This document shows, piece by piece, positions 46,501-55,624 of a DNA stretch of 64,000 nucleotides (within the stretch, counting starts at the first letter, position 1; every line of letters begins with the position of its first letter). The position numbers and the translations under genes are program-made. The stretch spans positions 19,920 to 83,919 of the forward strand of contig JBMYRH010000022.1 of the NCBI GenBank assembly GCA_049602155.1, in the 5' to 3' direction. Below the pieces are notes generated by a model. It searched no databases, was not told the origin of the DNA, and saw nothing but the letters and a program-made list of their open reading frames with translations. The DNA comes from JBMYRH01 sp049602155. GTDB taxonomy: Bacteria; Myxococcota_A; UBA9042; PHBI01; JBMYRH01.

Positions 46501-46590
46501 CTCACCTTCCTCTCCGGGCGCTTCGTCTTCGTGAATGGCCAAAGCTGTCGACTCTGCGAGGCGAGCGGGCTCCTGTCCCTGCTCCCGTGA
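43561..46590 (+). CDS. subtilisin-like lipoprotein with FG-GAP repeats
   Basis: A 1009-residue lipoprotein (signal ends LSAMGC, Cys20). A 200-residue N-terminal region may be a propeptide. The peptidase S8 domain (about 235-565) has an intact triad: Asp293 (VLLDDGVQRSHPDL), His330 (HHGTQVAG) and Ser503 (ASGTSLAAG). The Ser motif has Leu-Ala-Ala-Gly where most subtilases have Met-Ala-Ala-Pro. The oxyanion Asn is in FAGSGNIAS. From about 590 to the end there are five or six FG-GAP/integrin-like repeats (AGDLNGDGAEDYVVT, GGDVDGDGVNDVVVT, AQDLDQDGYDDLLIG) forming a propeller that binds calcium. It is probably a surface protease for extracellular proteins. Confidence 0.88.
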   Translation: MSTPLRLCFALVIPLSAMGCSDEHALGTLTTTRAHALSAEEAKGKSGHEAWLDAMGTLADMALPEKGEPTLHTEATSPEPITPRTPPVGCSSYFYPERGQAICLDAQLRSFIVFKGEEVEGSTSIAPDFFTLPVPKEESAAAFLDAFLEATPEAAWGSLAFGPDDLHFAWLDPSVSVSGDPGPLSGALPLGEVGLGWSRYWTGERNAMAALELANTAVEAGAHFAVPGYHAIGAPTAVPNVPNDPFWRRQWHLYNTRQRVPGYGRGRRNLDVRAPFAWSTTTGDSALITVLLDDGVQRSHPDLSLGPGFDATIAPSPNPGEPDNLLVEHHGTQVAGAAFALRDNALHVAGLAKVDLRSARVAINLGGGSSYITDAALVDALAWADAIKAEVSVTGVSLPMLPCAPQPSCAWPTLGAMYRETTEGGMLHFAGSGNIASTSQSFPAAHPSVLGISAHTNRGQLASFSSSGPGLAFSAPGAGILTTDITGTLGSSTGDLTWASGTSLAAGIAAGVASLVRSARPELNAEQTFRAMLISAAEAGEEGHDEAFGFGLVDADAAIKAAKSEPALHVIDGYLNAQLPTSPGGLPIGVNTPVLSAGDLNGDGAEDYVVTVASLSGQGSVQAYSGADHSVLWSQVGDLTFGYTLGGGGDVDGDGVNDVVVTTSLDAIPAGPLCSSSVSLLSGSDGALLNRITHPDCTVAFGWSTLLADLDADGRAELILSAPLKDPWYGPGVSSGHVFIFQDPANPLTSVDDAEHLLPGAATQDALFGYALTSLGEFDQTPGEDFAVGAPGYQDGRGRVIVYAGYISMFVPSFLGLHLLDGDTPNDLFGRSISGAQDLDQDGYDDLLIGSPGHNNTAGAAFVYSGGPEVSLIWSALGLSSDERLGWSVAMSGDLNIDGFPDLVVSALRDGGVSSGAPTQAGSLSVYDGRSGELELRHYGESFGAQLGFHLSAHGDIDADGLPELMVATLPMYSSGAGAQLTFLSGRFVFVNGQSCRLCEASGLLSLLP

Positions 46591-46607
46591 GCGCTGCCGC
46601 TCAGCGC
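46591..46607 (+). terminator. stop-proximal hairpin
   Basis: GCGCTG-CCGCT-CAGCGC, a perfect 6-bp stem starting right after the TGA of the subtilase gene. Confidence 0.5.
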
Positions 46608-46880
46608 GGCGTCGTGCTCTTGAGTAAGGAGACCTGAGGGCCTGGGCCTCATCTCGGCTTATGCCATGAGGAGCACACGACACCGGCCCAGATAGGCGCC
46701 TCTCATCGCTCAGCCATCCCGAGGCCCCCCACGTTGGCGTCTCAAGATGCGCGCCAGGCATCCGTGATGCTATGGTCCGGGCTTGGAAATCCGCATCACC
46801 TCCGAAACCCCATGCCCCCTCCGGGCGCCTCAACGGAGCAGCCTCGACGCGAGGCGTGACGCGTGACCTAGGCCGAGACC

Positions 46881-49802
46881 ATGAGCGATCAGTCAAAGTA
46901 TTCCGGCAAAGTGCTCCTCGCTGACGGGTGGATAGACATGCGCCTCGGCGAGGTTCACCGCTCAGGGGAGATGATCCGGCTGACGAGTAAGGAGCTCGAG
47001 CTCCTCGCTTACCTCTACGAGCACGCCGGAGAGCTCGTCACCCAAGACCAGCTCCTTATCGACGTGTGGGGCTATACGCGACCGCCAGTGACGCGCGCTG
47101 TCTATACAGCGGTCAAGCGGCTCCGGGTGAAGATAGAGGCCGACACCGCCCGGCCCGTCCACGTCTTGACCGTCCACGGCGAAGGGTATCGATTTGTGCG
47201 TGCGCTGGAGGAGCGCAACGACGCTGCGCCCCTCCCCTCCGAAGCCACGCCACCACCCCGCGAAGCGGAAACTCAGCACCTTGAGGAGGCGCGCCCTTTA
47301 GCCCCCCTGCCCCCCTCTTCGGCGCCTAAAATCCGCCGTTCACTCAGCGCCTTTGTGGGTCGGAGCGAAGAGCTTGACGCCCTCGCCCAGCGCTACGGGC
47401 AGGGTGAGCGCATGCTCACCTTGCGAGGGACCGGCGGGATGGGGAAGACGCGCATCGCGCGAGAATTTGGGCTCACACTACAAGAGGACGAGAGCTGGCA
47501 GGGCGGCGTCTGGTTTGTCGACTGCGCCGAGGCCTTGGACGCTAGGGCGCTCATCCGCAACTTAAGCAGCGCCGTCGGACACGCAGCGCAGCCTGACGTC
47601 GCGAGCGAGGATCTCCTGCGCTCGCTTATCCTCTGGGCGAGGCGCTCAGGCAGCACCTTCCTCATCCTTGATAACCTAGAGCAGTGTATCGAGCCGGCGC
47701 GTGATGTGCTCGCCCAGCTGCTCAGCGAGGCCCCGGAGGTCTCGATCCTCGTGACCTCACGGCAGCGGCTAGGCATTCAAGGTGAGCGGGTCATAGAGAT
47801 CGGCCCGCTTGGAGAGGCCGAGGCGATCACGCTGCTGCTCGATCGCTCGGGAGATATGCAAACGCTTGAGGACCTTGAGCCCGGGGAGCATGCGCGGCTG
47901 AGGGCGCTGGTCGAGGGGCTTGACGCCATGCCCTTGGCCATCGAGCTAGCGGCCGCGTGGCTTGAGGGCCTGGGCTCAGAGGCTCTATTGAATCGCCTCG
48001 GTGAGCGCTTTCGCTTCTTGCGCGGTGCGTCGAGCGAGAAGGGGGCTGACGTCACCCTCCGGGGGACACTTGAGACCTCCTGGGCGCTCTTGGACGATGA
48101 GGAGTCATGCGCCTTCGCTGAGCTCTCTGTCTTTCATGGGGGCTTCGATCTTCACGCTGCAGAGGCCGTGCTGAGCGCCGAGTGGGCACCTGAGGTTATT
48201 CGGCGGCTGCGAGAGCGCTCACTCTTGACCCTGGATCGTCGACAACCCGGGAAGTCACGCTTCGAGATGTATGAGTCGGTCCGCGCTTATGGCTGGGAGA
48301 GGCTCAATGAGGGTGAGCCCGAGGCTGTCATCACGCGGCACAGGGAGTGGTGCAAGCGGCGCTTGAGCCAGCTCCTCGGAGAGATGCGCCTGGGTCAAGC
48401 CGAGGCGATAGGGAGCATCAATCGAGACATCGACAACATCATCGCCGCCCTCCGCTACGCCCTGACGTCGGCGCCAGGAGAGGCCCTTGTGCTGCTGCGG
48501 ATGTTGGCCCCACACACCCAAGAGCTGCGCCTAGGCAACGCCTGGCTCCTTGAGCTGCTCACTCAGGCCCTCGAAGCCTATAACGAGGAGAGCGACGCGC
48601 TTTCGCTCAGCTGCAGAGTGCTCTGTGTTTCCCTCTTGGATTCCACCACGCCCTACGCGCAAAAGCGGACGGAGCTCATCGAGGCTCAAACCCTGGCGGA
48701 CGAAAAGGGAGAGGCGCTGGTCGCCGCGACCGCCCTCAGCTGCCTCGCGTCGGTCGCCAACGCGCACGCTGAGGTGGAGGATGGCATCGCGATGGGCGAG
48801 GCGGCCTGCGAGCGCCTCGGAGCGCTGAAGGGGCGTGAGGCGCGCGATCTGGAGGTCCGGACCTTGAACACGCTCTGCGCGCTCTACTCCCTCAAGGGCG
48901 ATAGAGAGACGGCGCGCAGCCAAGCCGAGCGAGCGCGCGATCTGGCGGTCGCGCATAAGTACGTCACGGCAGAGGTCTACAGCCGCTATCTGCTCGTCGA
49001 GCTGGAGACCAAATCAGCAAAAGCACGCCCTCGCGCGATCTACGAGGGCTTAGAGCTGACGCGCCTCTTCGGCAAGATGGGCCTGCGCGCGCAACAGACC
49101 AAGGTGCTCTGCAGCCTCGCGACCGTCTGGATGCACCACGGCAAGCTTGAGGAGGCAGAGGGCCACGCCACCGAGGCGCTGATGCTGAGCCGAGACCTCG
49201 GGATGTCTCTTTGGGAGGGACACTGCCTGATGGTCTTAGGCATGGTGAAGCTGGACAGGGCAGACCTCGAGGCCAGCGAACACCTCTTATCCCAATCGCG
49301 GGAGATTCACGCCTACCACGAGCACCGCATGATGCTTGGCTACGCGCGGAGCTGGCTCGGGCTCCTCTGCGCAGAGCGCGGAGACCACGGAGAGGCGCTC
49401 CGCCTCTTCGATGAAGCCCTCGTAGGGATCAACGCCGAGAGCAACCGCTACCCCGCCAGTCAAATCGAGACGGTACGCGCCGTCACCATCGCCCGTTCGG
49501 GCGACACCTCCGAGGGACGCAAGGTGCTCAGCGAGGTCGCAGAGTTTCTTGAGCGCACCCATGCGACAGACACCCTCTACCGGCTGGCCCTCGCTGAAGT
49601 TGGTCTGCTCAACGCCCTAAAGCTCGAGGGAGAGGGAGAGCACAAGCGCGCAGGGGGAGAGCGCGCTGAGGCGCTTGAGAGCTGTAAAGATATCCTCGAT
49701 GTCGACGCGCAAGACCTAGACAAGGCTGTCGCCGCCCTCTACACCGTGCCGAGCCGAGTCGCTGCGCGGCGCATCTTGAAGCTCCTCAGCAGCGAGAGCT
49801 AA
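46881..49802 (+). CDS. winged-helix/STAND/TPR transcription regulator
   Basis: A 973-residue regulator. Residues 12-108 are an OmpR/PhoB-type winged helix (TSKELELLAYLYEHAGELVTQDQL, then VTRAVYTAVKRLRVKIE and a GEGYRF wing). A linker leads to a STAND/NB-ARC-like ATPase with the P-loop GTGGMGKTR (183-191), Walker B FLILDN and TSRQR sensor, followed by a winged segment and about 450 residues of TPR-like helices. This is the domain order of AfsR/SARP-type and related signal-transducing ATPases, in which TPRs sense a ligand and ATP binding permits oligomerisation on DNA. OmpR-type wings bind tandem direct repeats. It has no partner kinase nearby and is the best candidate regulator for the phased-repeat promoters. 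Confidence 0.85.
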   Translation: MSDQSKYSGKVLLADGWIDMRLGEVHRSGEMIRLTSKELELLAYLYEHAGELVTQDQLLIDVWGYTRPPVTRAVYTAVKRLRVKIEADTARPVHVLTVHGEGYRFVRALEERNDAAPLPSEATPPPREAETQHLEEARPLAPLPPSSAPKIRRSLSAFVGRSEELDALAQRYGQGERMLTLRGTGGMGKTRIAREFGLTLQEDESWQGGVWFVDCAEALDARALIRNLSSAVGHAAQPDVASEDLLRSLILWARRSGSTFLILDNLEQCIEPARDVLAQLLSEAPEVSILVTSRQRLGIQGERVIEIGPLGEAEAITLLLDRSGDMQTLEDLEPGEHARLRALVEGLDAMPLAIELAAAWLEGLGSEALLNRLGERFRFLRGASSEKGADVTLRGTLETSWALLDDEESCAFAELSVFHGGFDLHAAEAVLSAEWAPEVIRRLRERSLLTLDRRQPGKSRFEMYESVRAYGWERLNEGEPEAVITRHREWCKRRLSQLLGEMRLGQAEAIGSINRDIDNIIAALRYALTSAPGEALVLLRMLAPHTQELRLGNAWLLELLTQALEAYNEESDALSLSCRVLCVSLLDSTTPYAQKRTELIEAQTLADEKGEALVAATALSCLASVANAHAEVEDGIAMGEAACERLGALKGREARDLEVRTLNTLCALYSLKGDRETARSQAERARDLAVAHKYVTAEVYSRYLLVELETKSAKARPRAIYEGLELTRLFGKMGLRAQQTKVLCSLATVWMHHGKLEEAEGHATEALMLSRDLGMSLWEGHCLMVLGMVKLDRADLEASEHLLSQSREIHAYHEHRMMLGYARSWLGLLCAERGDHGEALRLFDEALVGINAESNRYPASQIETVRAVTIARSGDTSEGRKVLSEVAEFLERTHATDTLYRLALAEVGLLNALKLEGEGEHKRAGGERAEALESCKDILDVDAQDLDKAVAALYTVPSRVAARRILKLLSSES

Positions 49803-49805
49803 AGC

Positions 49806-49827
49806 GAGCGCTAATCTCTCAGCGCTC
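49806..49827 (+). terminator. stop-proximal hairpin
   Basis: GAGCGCT/AGCGCTC, a perfect 7-bp stem with an 8-base loop, three bases after the TAA of the regulator gene. Confidence 0.5.
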
Positions 49828-49964
49828 ATGAGGCCGCCCACCCAAGGGAGCCCCTTGGGATGCGAGGAGGTCAGCCCAGAGGGCTGAGAGCGCACCGCGA
49901 CGTGAATGCAACGCGTCGCCGCTCGAGCGCGCACACCCTAGGCCAAGAGGGCACCTCGCGCCGG

Positions 49965-50022
49965 CGTTGAATCGTGTCACAGGATGTCACCCACGGTCAC
50001 CGAGACATCGCTCACCTTAGGT
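49965..50022 (+). promoter_or_regulatory. regulon site D: 10-bp-phased repeats plus -10
   Basis: CGTTGA (49965), TGTCAC (49975), TGTCAC (49985) and GGTCAC (49995), exactly 10 bases apart. The -10 candidate TTAGGT is at 50017, 22 bases after the last unit. The next start codon is at 50080. Confidence 0.65.
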
Positions 50023-50079
50023 GAACGGAAGCCACACGGAGCTTCTGGCACCCCTCGACTGAAGGTGAGGAGCGACATC

Positions 50080-53000
50080 ATGAAGCGACTAATGAGCCAC
50101 CCATGGACACCCTGCTTGGTCACAGCCCTGGCGCTCTCCTGCTTGAGCGACGCCCATGCTCTGGCCAAAGAGAAGGGCTCTTTTGCCAAGGAGAGCAGAG
50201 CAGAGCCCGCGGCCCCAAGCGCACCTGCTCTCAGCCCGCCTTGCGTGGAGGACGCCGAGTGCAGCGATGGCGACGTCTGCACGGACGACACCTGCGAGCA
50301 CGGGAGCTGCGTCTACACCGCGGTGCCCATGGGGAGCGATGAGGGGGCCTGCTGTCACACCAACCTCGGCTGCGATAACGGCAAGGCCTGCGACGAGGAC
50401 CTCTGCGTCGCCAACCGATGCACCCACCCCGACACGAGCGCTCAGTGCGGCCCGAGCGACCTCTGCGTCTCGCGTTGGTGTCAACCCGAGGCAGCCGCGG
50501 GTGCTCCCGCCGGGTGCAACGCGATGTATGTCGGCGCTGGCACCCCTGAATGCTCGCCCGTGCGTCACCCTTGGGGCGCGATGGGGGGGCGCGGCGGCGG
50601 AGCGGGGCCTGGAGGTATCCCAGGCGGGGCGCCTGGTCCCTGGGCTTTCCCTCCTTGCTCAGACGCACAAGGCATCACCGCGGACGTCACCGGGGATGGC
50701 CAACTGGGGCCCGAGGACGAGCTCGGAGAAGAGGCCATGCCCGGGGTCTGGCTGCGCTACGACGACGACGACGACGACGGCGACGGCGCCCCGGACGCCA
50801 CGATCAGCACCCTTCCGGTGCTCTCGCCGGCGGAGGTCGCCCTTCATGACGATCTCAGGCGCCTCAGGGTTCCCGCGGTCCCAAACGCCGGCTGGCAGCG
50901 CAAGCTCGACTGGGGGTGGATGAGCGATCACATCGTGGTCTACGCCCTGCAGCCCGATGGGAGCGCTGCGCTGCTCCCGCCCGACCGTGTCCTCGCCCTC
51001 AACCCACCGATGTGGGAGCCCACGGAGCCGGTCGAGCTCCTGGTCCAGAACAGCGGCTATTGGGGCGCCAATTTTACCGCGCCCGAGGACTTCGCTCAGG
51101 TCGTCTTCTACGAGCTCGTCCAGCTCAACCAAGGCGGGGCGAGCGGCTGCTGGGACGCGGTGATGTTCAGCAACCGTAGCGTGGACCTGGCCATCGACAG
51201 CGATAACAATAACCGGGTCGCGGGCGTCGAGTGGCTCCCGAACACGAGCCTCGCGGAGCAGGTCATCGAGGACGAGCCCTGGGGCAAGCTCATCGGCTAC
51301 TTGGGGGATGGGAGCGGCTGGTCGCCCTACACCGAGGTCCACGAGCTCACGCTGCGCGACGAGGGGGTCTTCCGCTACGCTGATCCAGCGCTACACTTCA
51401 GCGACTTCCGCCCTGGGGACACCCTGCGCTTCTCGAACTGGGTCGCGTCACCCGCTCAAGCGGTCATGGTGAGCGCCGATGATGGCACCTGGGAGATCGG
51501 CCCGATCGGCCCTGGCGAGAGCCAGAGCTTGAGCTTCCCCCTCCCGTGGGCGGGGACCTACACGGTGACCGGCGAGGGGGAGGGCCTCATGCCCCTCCGC
51601 GGGAGCCTGGCACCGCAGACCCTCGCCCCAGTCATCGCGACGGTCCGGGACACCGAGGCCTCGGTTCGCCTGGTCTACGACCCGGCGCAGGTCGAGGTCC
51701 GCGACATGGCCCGAGAGGTCGTGCCGCCGGAGACCTGGCGCCCCTGGTCGGAGGTCCCTGAGGGTGCTCTCGCATTAGGCGAGCTCCGCCGGGCCTTCGG
51801 CGTCCGAGGCCTGACCCGGAGCCTCGTGCCCGGTGAGGTCACCCTCAGCCTCGAGGTCGACGTCGATGGCGATGGGGTGTCCGACGCCTTTGACAGCGTC
51901 CTCAGCACCGTCGCCGACATCGACATGCTCCTCTACGGCTTCTGGAGCGAACAGCGCCAGATCAGCGCCGACGACCCGCAGGCCTTCATCGCCGCCTTCG
52001 TGAGCGTTGATGATGGCGTCGCTCCGCCGGACGAGGCCGCTGGCGACGATGCGGTTGACGCGGCCATGGACTGGGACCACAAGGCGACGCTGAGCCACGC
52101 GCTGGTCCGGGGAGGGGATGTCTACGCGCTCACCCCCCTCGAGGGCGCCGCGCCCCCGGCGACGAGCGTGGAGGTGAGCGCCACTGGGGCCGCGCCCCTC
52201 ACCCTCCTCGCTCCGGTGGAGGCCGGGCGGGAGGCGGAGGTGCTGAGCACCCTGACCGAGCTCGCCCTTGAGCCTGGGGACGACGCCCCGCTCTACCCCT
52301 GGACCAACGCTCCGCTCCAGCGCCTGCAGTCCTTCGTGACGCGCCCGGGGAGCCTCCGCTTCACGGCCCTCGAGCACGAGAGCGCCGCGGTCCCGCCTGG
52401 CGGGGTGGCGACCCACGGCGCCACGGTCATGGTGGGGGACGCCCACGGCAACCCCGCCCCCGACGGAACCGCCGTCCACGTTGATATGGTGACCCGCGGC
52501 GCCCTGGCCGACGATATGCACCTGGTCATCGACGGGGGGATCGATCTCGCGCTGATGCCCGACGCCTGGCACGGCAACGCCGGTGACACCGAGGTCGCCG
52601 TCCACCTCGAGGTCGACGGGGAGGCGCTCATCACCTCGCGGCCGCTCCGCGAGGTCGAGGGGACCCTCAGCGCCCCGGGAACAGTGGCCCGAGGCGAGGT
52701 GGTCCTGGCGGAGGCCTTCTTCGCCGACGATACCGGCGCGCCTATCCTCGGGCCGGTCGTCCTGAACTGCTTCAACTGTCGCTTTGTCGGCGGCGGACAG
52801 GTCCTTGAGACGGAGCTCATCGACGGCTGGGTCAGCGCCGAGGTCGAGGTCGGGACGCTGAGCCATGGGCTCGGCTTGCTCGTCGCCGGCGCGGCGAACA
52901 CGAACCTCTTCCACAGCTTTGAGATCGGCGGTCCTCTGCCCCATATCAGCCCCGAGGACGGGCTCATTGGTCGCTCCGATGGGCCGAGCTGGGTCGAGCT

Positions 53001-55212
53001 GGAGGAGCTGGGCCCCCGCGAGGTCTCAAACGCGACGACGGTGCACGTGCGTGGCCTGCCCAATGAGCTGGTGACCATCCGCGCCAAGGTGAGCAAAGAG
53101 GCCCTGAACCTCCCCCTGACGGTCGTCATCGGCGACCAGACCCCCAACGTCGTAGGCCCCGTCAATGGACAGCTCATCGGGGCGCCGGAGCGGGTCGATG
53201 ACCTGCAGGCCTTTGGCGACTCGGCGCTCGCCTTCTCGCTCGGGGACGCCCTGGTGGTGGAGAGCCACCCGGCGATCGCGTTGGCCGACCTGGCGCTCTC
53301 GACGGCCTTTACGCACGAGGCCCCGGTCCGCGGCACCCTCATCTCAAAGCCGGGCGAGTACCTCATCGAGTCCCACGTCGACGCGTCCTTCAGCGCGAGC
53401 GTCTTCGCGTCGGGGCAGTGGCACAGCCTGAGCACCGGCCCCCTCTTTATGCCCGGAGAGTGGAGCGAGGTGGAGCTGAAGATCGTCGGCAACGTCGTCA
53501 CCTTCACGGTCAATCAGGTGCCCCATGAGATGCTCCTCCCTTCGGCGCTTGTCCCCCAGGGCGAAGACCTGCGGGTCGGAGGCGACCTCGTCGGCCGCAT
53601 CGGCCACCTCCGCCTGGTGGCCCTCTCGAGCGAGGGCCCCTCGGAGGTGAGCCTCGCTGGGCTCGGCGCCGGGGACACCTTGCAGCTCGATGGGCAGGGC
53701 ACAGGCAGCTTCGTGCTCCTCTCGAGCGCTGTGTCCGGGGCCGCGCCGTCTCAGGTGACAGCCACCGAGCTCGTGGTTGAGAGCGCCTCCGGGAGCGCTC
53801 AGAGCGCGGTGCTTTCGGCCGACCCCGTGACCGTCGCGTGGTACGAGGAGCTCTTGCGCTCCGCCTTTCTTGGGGCGTACTGGGACGATGGGATCAGCCT
53901 CTTTGAGGCCTGCGGCGAAGGGCTGATGATCGCCTTGGGCACCGACGACGTCCGAGACGCCGTGGTCAACTTTGGTCGCCTGATCAACAGCTACCTCCCG
54001 ATGGTCGATGGCGCGCGCGAGCCAGAGTACATCGACATGTCCATCGCGCTGGTCGCGCTCGGGCTTCGCTTCTCCATGGCCCACACCGGCGGCGGCGGCC
54101 TCGCGGGTGGGATCTCGCTCACGCTGATCAAGAGGACCTTGAAGGCCATCCCCCCTGGCCCGGCGCGGACCGTGCTCAAGCGCCGCGTGCGTCAAGAGCT
54201 CAGTGCGCAAGGGAAGGTAAGCGCGGAGCTCAACGCGCTCTTCACTCAGCTCGACAACACCCCGTGGATCATCAATCGCCTCTTCCCCACGCCGCCCCCA
54301 CCAGGCCCCGAGCTGCGGAAATTCAGGATGGCCGCGCTCAACAGTGACCGGAGGGTTCAACAGCTCGTCAGCTTCGCCGCCAAGGATCAGAACGCCCTCA
54401 AGAACCTTGGCATCGCCGTGTTCAGTAAGGGTCTAGAGACCGACCCCGACCAGCTCCGTCAGGCGAGGTGGGTGATGGCGCGGGTCGCGGAGATGCCCAA
54501 CCCTGACTTGGCTATCAAACTCGCGGGCTCCGTGAAGCTGCTTCAGGGCCTGAAAGCCGTCCATGATCTAGAGTTCACACCGGCCCAAATCGCCAAGCTC
54601 GGAGGTGACTACCCGGAATTCGCGACCTACCCTCCAGAGGCCTTCCTGGAGAAGCTAAGTGGGATCGATGGCTGGGTCCACGGTAGGTTCCCGGTTCCAG
54701 ATGAGTATTACGAAGTGCGCTCCAGAGTACGGCTTCCGTCGATGGACATCGGGAAGATCTTCGACTTGCTTGGAACCCCAACGTGGGGTGGCCCAACGCC
54801 TTGGGGACTGCTGAATGAGACGGTCAACATCCTGGTCACGGAGTTCGATTACACACGCATTTGGGTCAACTACAGGGTTGAATTCACCTGGAAGGAGTGG
54901 GCCTTTGACCAAGTGCGACCAGCCTCAGCCCAAATCCTCGCGGAACTCGACGACACACGGCGCAGCTTCGTGACCTGGGGGCGCGTAGCGGCACCCGCCC
55001 CCGGTCCCGTCCCGGGGGGAATCCTCTATCCACAGGACTTTGTGAACGTCATTGAGGCAGATATGCGGCTCACGCGAGAGCGGCAACTGGGGCTGGAGGT
55101 TCAGGAGTTGTCACGCTTCTTCGTTCCACAGGAGGGACTGTTGGAGCTCGATAACTACGCTCCAGCCGGGCTGACGTCCTTTTTCCGAGCCTTACCCCCC
55201 ATCAATGATTGA
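50080..55212 (+). CDS. very large secreted multidomain protein
   Basis: A 1710-residue protein from an ATG at 50080 with GTGAGGAGC upstream; signal SCLSDAHA (about 26). Next come a CDDG-type Cys domain (about 45-150), a Gly/Pro stretch, an EF-like DVTGDGQLGPEDELG with an Asp run, and beta domains. Ig-like material with HGNPAPDGTAVHVDM lies around 820-900, and a LamG/concanavalin-like region (about 1050-1200) includes SEVELKIVGNVVTFTVN and GRIGHLRLVAL. A helical region from about 1290 (LAGGISLTLIKRTLKAIP, KRRVRQELSAQGK) leads to a C-terminal 220-residue tail encoded by visibly less GC-rich DNA from about 54540. The tail has many Trp/Tyr/Phe and no recognised motif. The N-terminal body plus variable tail recalls polymorphic-toxin designs, but no immunity gene follows. 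Confidence 0.75.
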   Translation: MKRLMSHPWTPCLVTALALSCLSDAHALAKEKGSFAKESRAEPAAPSAPALSPPCVEDAECSDGDVCTDDTCEHGSCVYTAVPMGSDEGACCHTNLGCDNGKACDEDLCVANRCTHPDTSAQCGPSDLCVSRWCQPEAAAGAPAGCNAMYVGAGTPECSPVRHPWGAMGGRGGGAGPGGIPGGAPGPWAFPPCSDAQGITADVTGDGQLGPEDELGEEAMPGVWLRYDDDDDDGDGAPDATISTLPVLSPAEVALHDDLRRLRVPAVPNAGWQRKLDWGWMSDHIVVYALQPDGSAALLPPDRVLALNPPMWEPTEPVELLVQNSGYWGANFTAPEDFAQVVFYELVQLNQGGASGCWDAVMFSNRSVDLAIDSDNNNRVAGVEWLPNTSLAEQVIEDEPWGKLIGYLGDGSGWSPYTEVHELTLRDEGVFRYADPALHFSDFRPGDTLRFSNWVASPAQAVMVSADDGTWEIGPIGPGESQSLSFPLPWAGTYTVTGEGEGLMPLRGSLAPQTLAPVIATVRDTEASVRLVYDPAQVEVRDMAREVVPPETWRPWSEVPEGALALGELRRAFGVRGLTRSLVPGEVTLSLEVDVDGDGVSDAFDSVLSTVADIDMLLYGFWSEQRQISADDPQAFIAAFVSVDDGVAPPDEAAGDDAVDAAMDWDHKATLSHALVRGGDVYALTPLEGAAPPATSVEVSATGAAPLTLLAPVEAGREAEVLSTLTELALEPGDDAPLYPWTNAPLQRLQSFVTRPGSLRFTALEHESAAVPPGGVATHGATVMVGDAHGNPAPDGTAVHVDMVTRGALADDMHLVIDGGIDLALMPDAWHGNAGDTEVAVHLEVDGEALITSRPLREVEGTLSAPGTVARGEVVLAEAFFADDTGAPILGPVVLNCFNCRFVGGGQVLETELIDGWVSAEVEVGTLSHGLGLLVAGAANTNLFHSFEIGGPLPHISPEDGLIGRSDGPSWVELEELGPREVSNATTVHVRGLPNELVTIRAKVSKEALNLPLTVVIGDQTPNVVGPVNGQLIGAPERVDDLQAFGDSALAFSLGDALVVESHPAIALADLALSTAFTHEAPVRGTLISKPGEYLIESHVDASFSASVFASGQWHSLSTGPLFMPGEWSEVELKIVGNVVTFTVNQVPHEMLLPSALVPQGEDLRVGGDLVGRIGHLRLVALSSEGPSEVSLAGLGAGDTLQLDGQGTGSFVLLSSAVSGAAPSQVTATELVVESASGSAQSAVLSADPVTVAWYEELLRSAFLGAYWDDGISLFEACGEGLMIALGTDDVRDAVVNFGRLINSYLPMVDGAREPEYIDMSIALVALGLRFSMAHTGGGGLAGGISLTLIKRTLKAIPPGPARTVLKRRVRQELSAQGKVSAELNALFTQLDNTPWIINRLFPTPPPPGPELRKFRMAALNSDRRVQQLVSFAAKDQNALKNLGIAVFSKGLETDPDQLRQARWVMARVAEMPNPDLAIKLAGSVKLLQGLKAVHDLEFTPAQIAKLGGDYPEFATYPPEAFLEKLSGIDGWVHGRFPVPDEYYEVRSRVRLPSMDIGKIFDLLGTPTWGGPTPWGLLNETVNILVTEFDYTRIWVNYRVEFTWKEWAFDQVRPASAQILAELDDTRRSFVTWGRVAAPAPGPVPGGILYPQDFVNVIEADMRLTRERQLGLEVQELSRFFVPQEGLLELDNYAPAGLTSFFRALPPIND

Positions 55213-55492
55213 CGCGCCCCATCCGGAGGGCCGCGGGGCTGTGGGTGTGGCGGGCCAATCATCCGGCGTCCCTCCCACGGTCGGGCCGTTGCGTCCGAGG
55301 ACCGGCCGCCCCCCCCCGTCACACCAGGGCCGGGGGCCTCGAAGGCTTGACCCGGCCAAGGTGGGGGGCTCATCCTTGGGGCCCGTTGCGGTCACCTGGC
55401 CCGCGACGTCGCACCGCGAGTCGAAGAGGAAGTGCATGGAGAGGGCGTCAGCGCCCTGCTCTACGCCCCCCTCCAGCACCTGTTCCTCGCGT
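55213..55492. other. intergenic, GC-rich, possible coding relic
   Basis: One frame between 55351 and 55500 translates to protein-like text (GHLARDVAPRVEEEVHGEG then VSALLYAPLQHLFLAS) with no start codon, suggesting a decayed gene end. The evidence is weak. Confidence 0.25.
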
Positions 55493-55546
55493 CGTTGAAA
55501 AGCGTCACAAGCGGTCACCCTGTGTTTAAGCGCTCCCCTCTAGGGT
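55493..55546 (+). promoter_or_regulatory. regulon site E: 10-bp-phased repeats plus -10
   Basis: CGTTGA (55493), CGTCAC (55503), GGTCAC (55513) and TGTTTA (55523), exactly 10 bases apart. The -10 candidate TAGGGT starts at 55541, 18 bases after the last unit. The start codon is at 55625. Confidence 0.65.
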
Positions 55547-55624
55547 GTCTTCATCGGCCCCGCTACGGGGCCTTGGCGAGGAGGCCTCCCCCTCCTCAAG
55601 ACAACGACCACCGAGGTAATCATC

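Noticed and set aside
50761..50790. Run of GAC codons
   Set aside because: Simple Asp run next to an EF-like loop inside a clear coding frame; not a separate repeat element or CRISPR.
55213..55492. Possible immunity gene behind the giant secreted protein
   Set aside because: No frame here has both a start codon and a ribosome binding site; at most a decayed relic, so a toxin/immunity pair is not supported.
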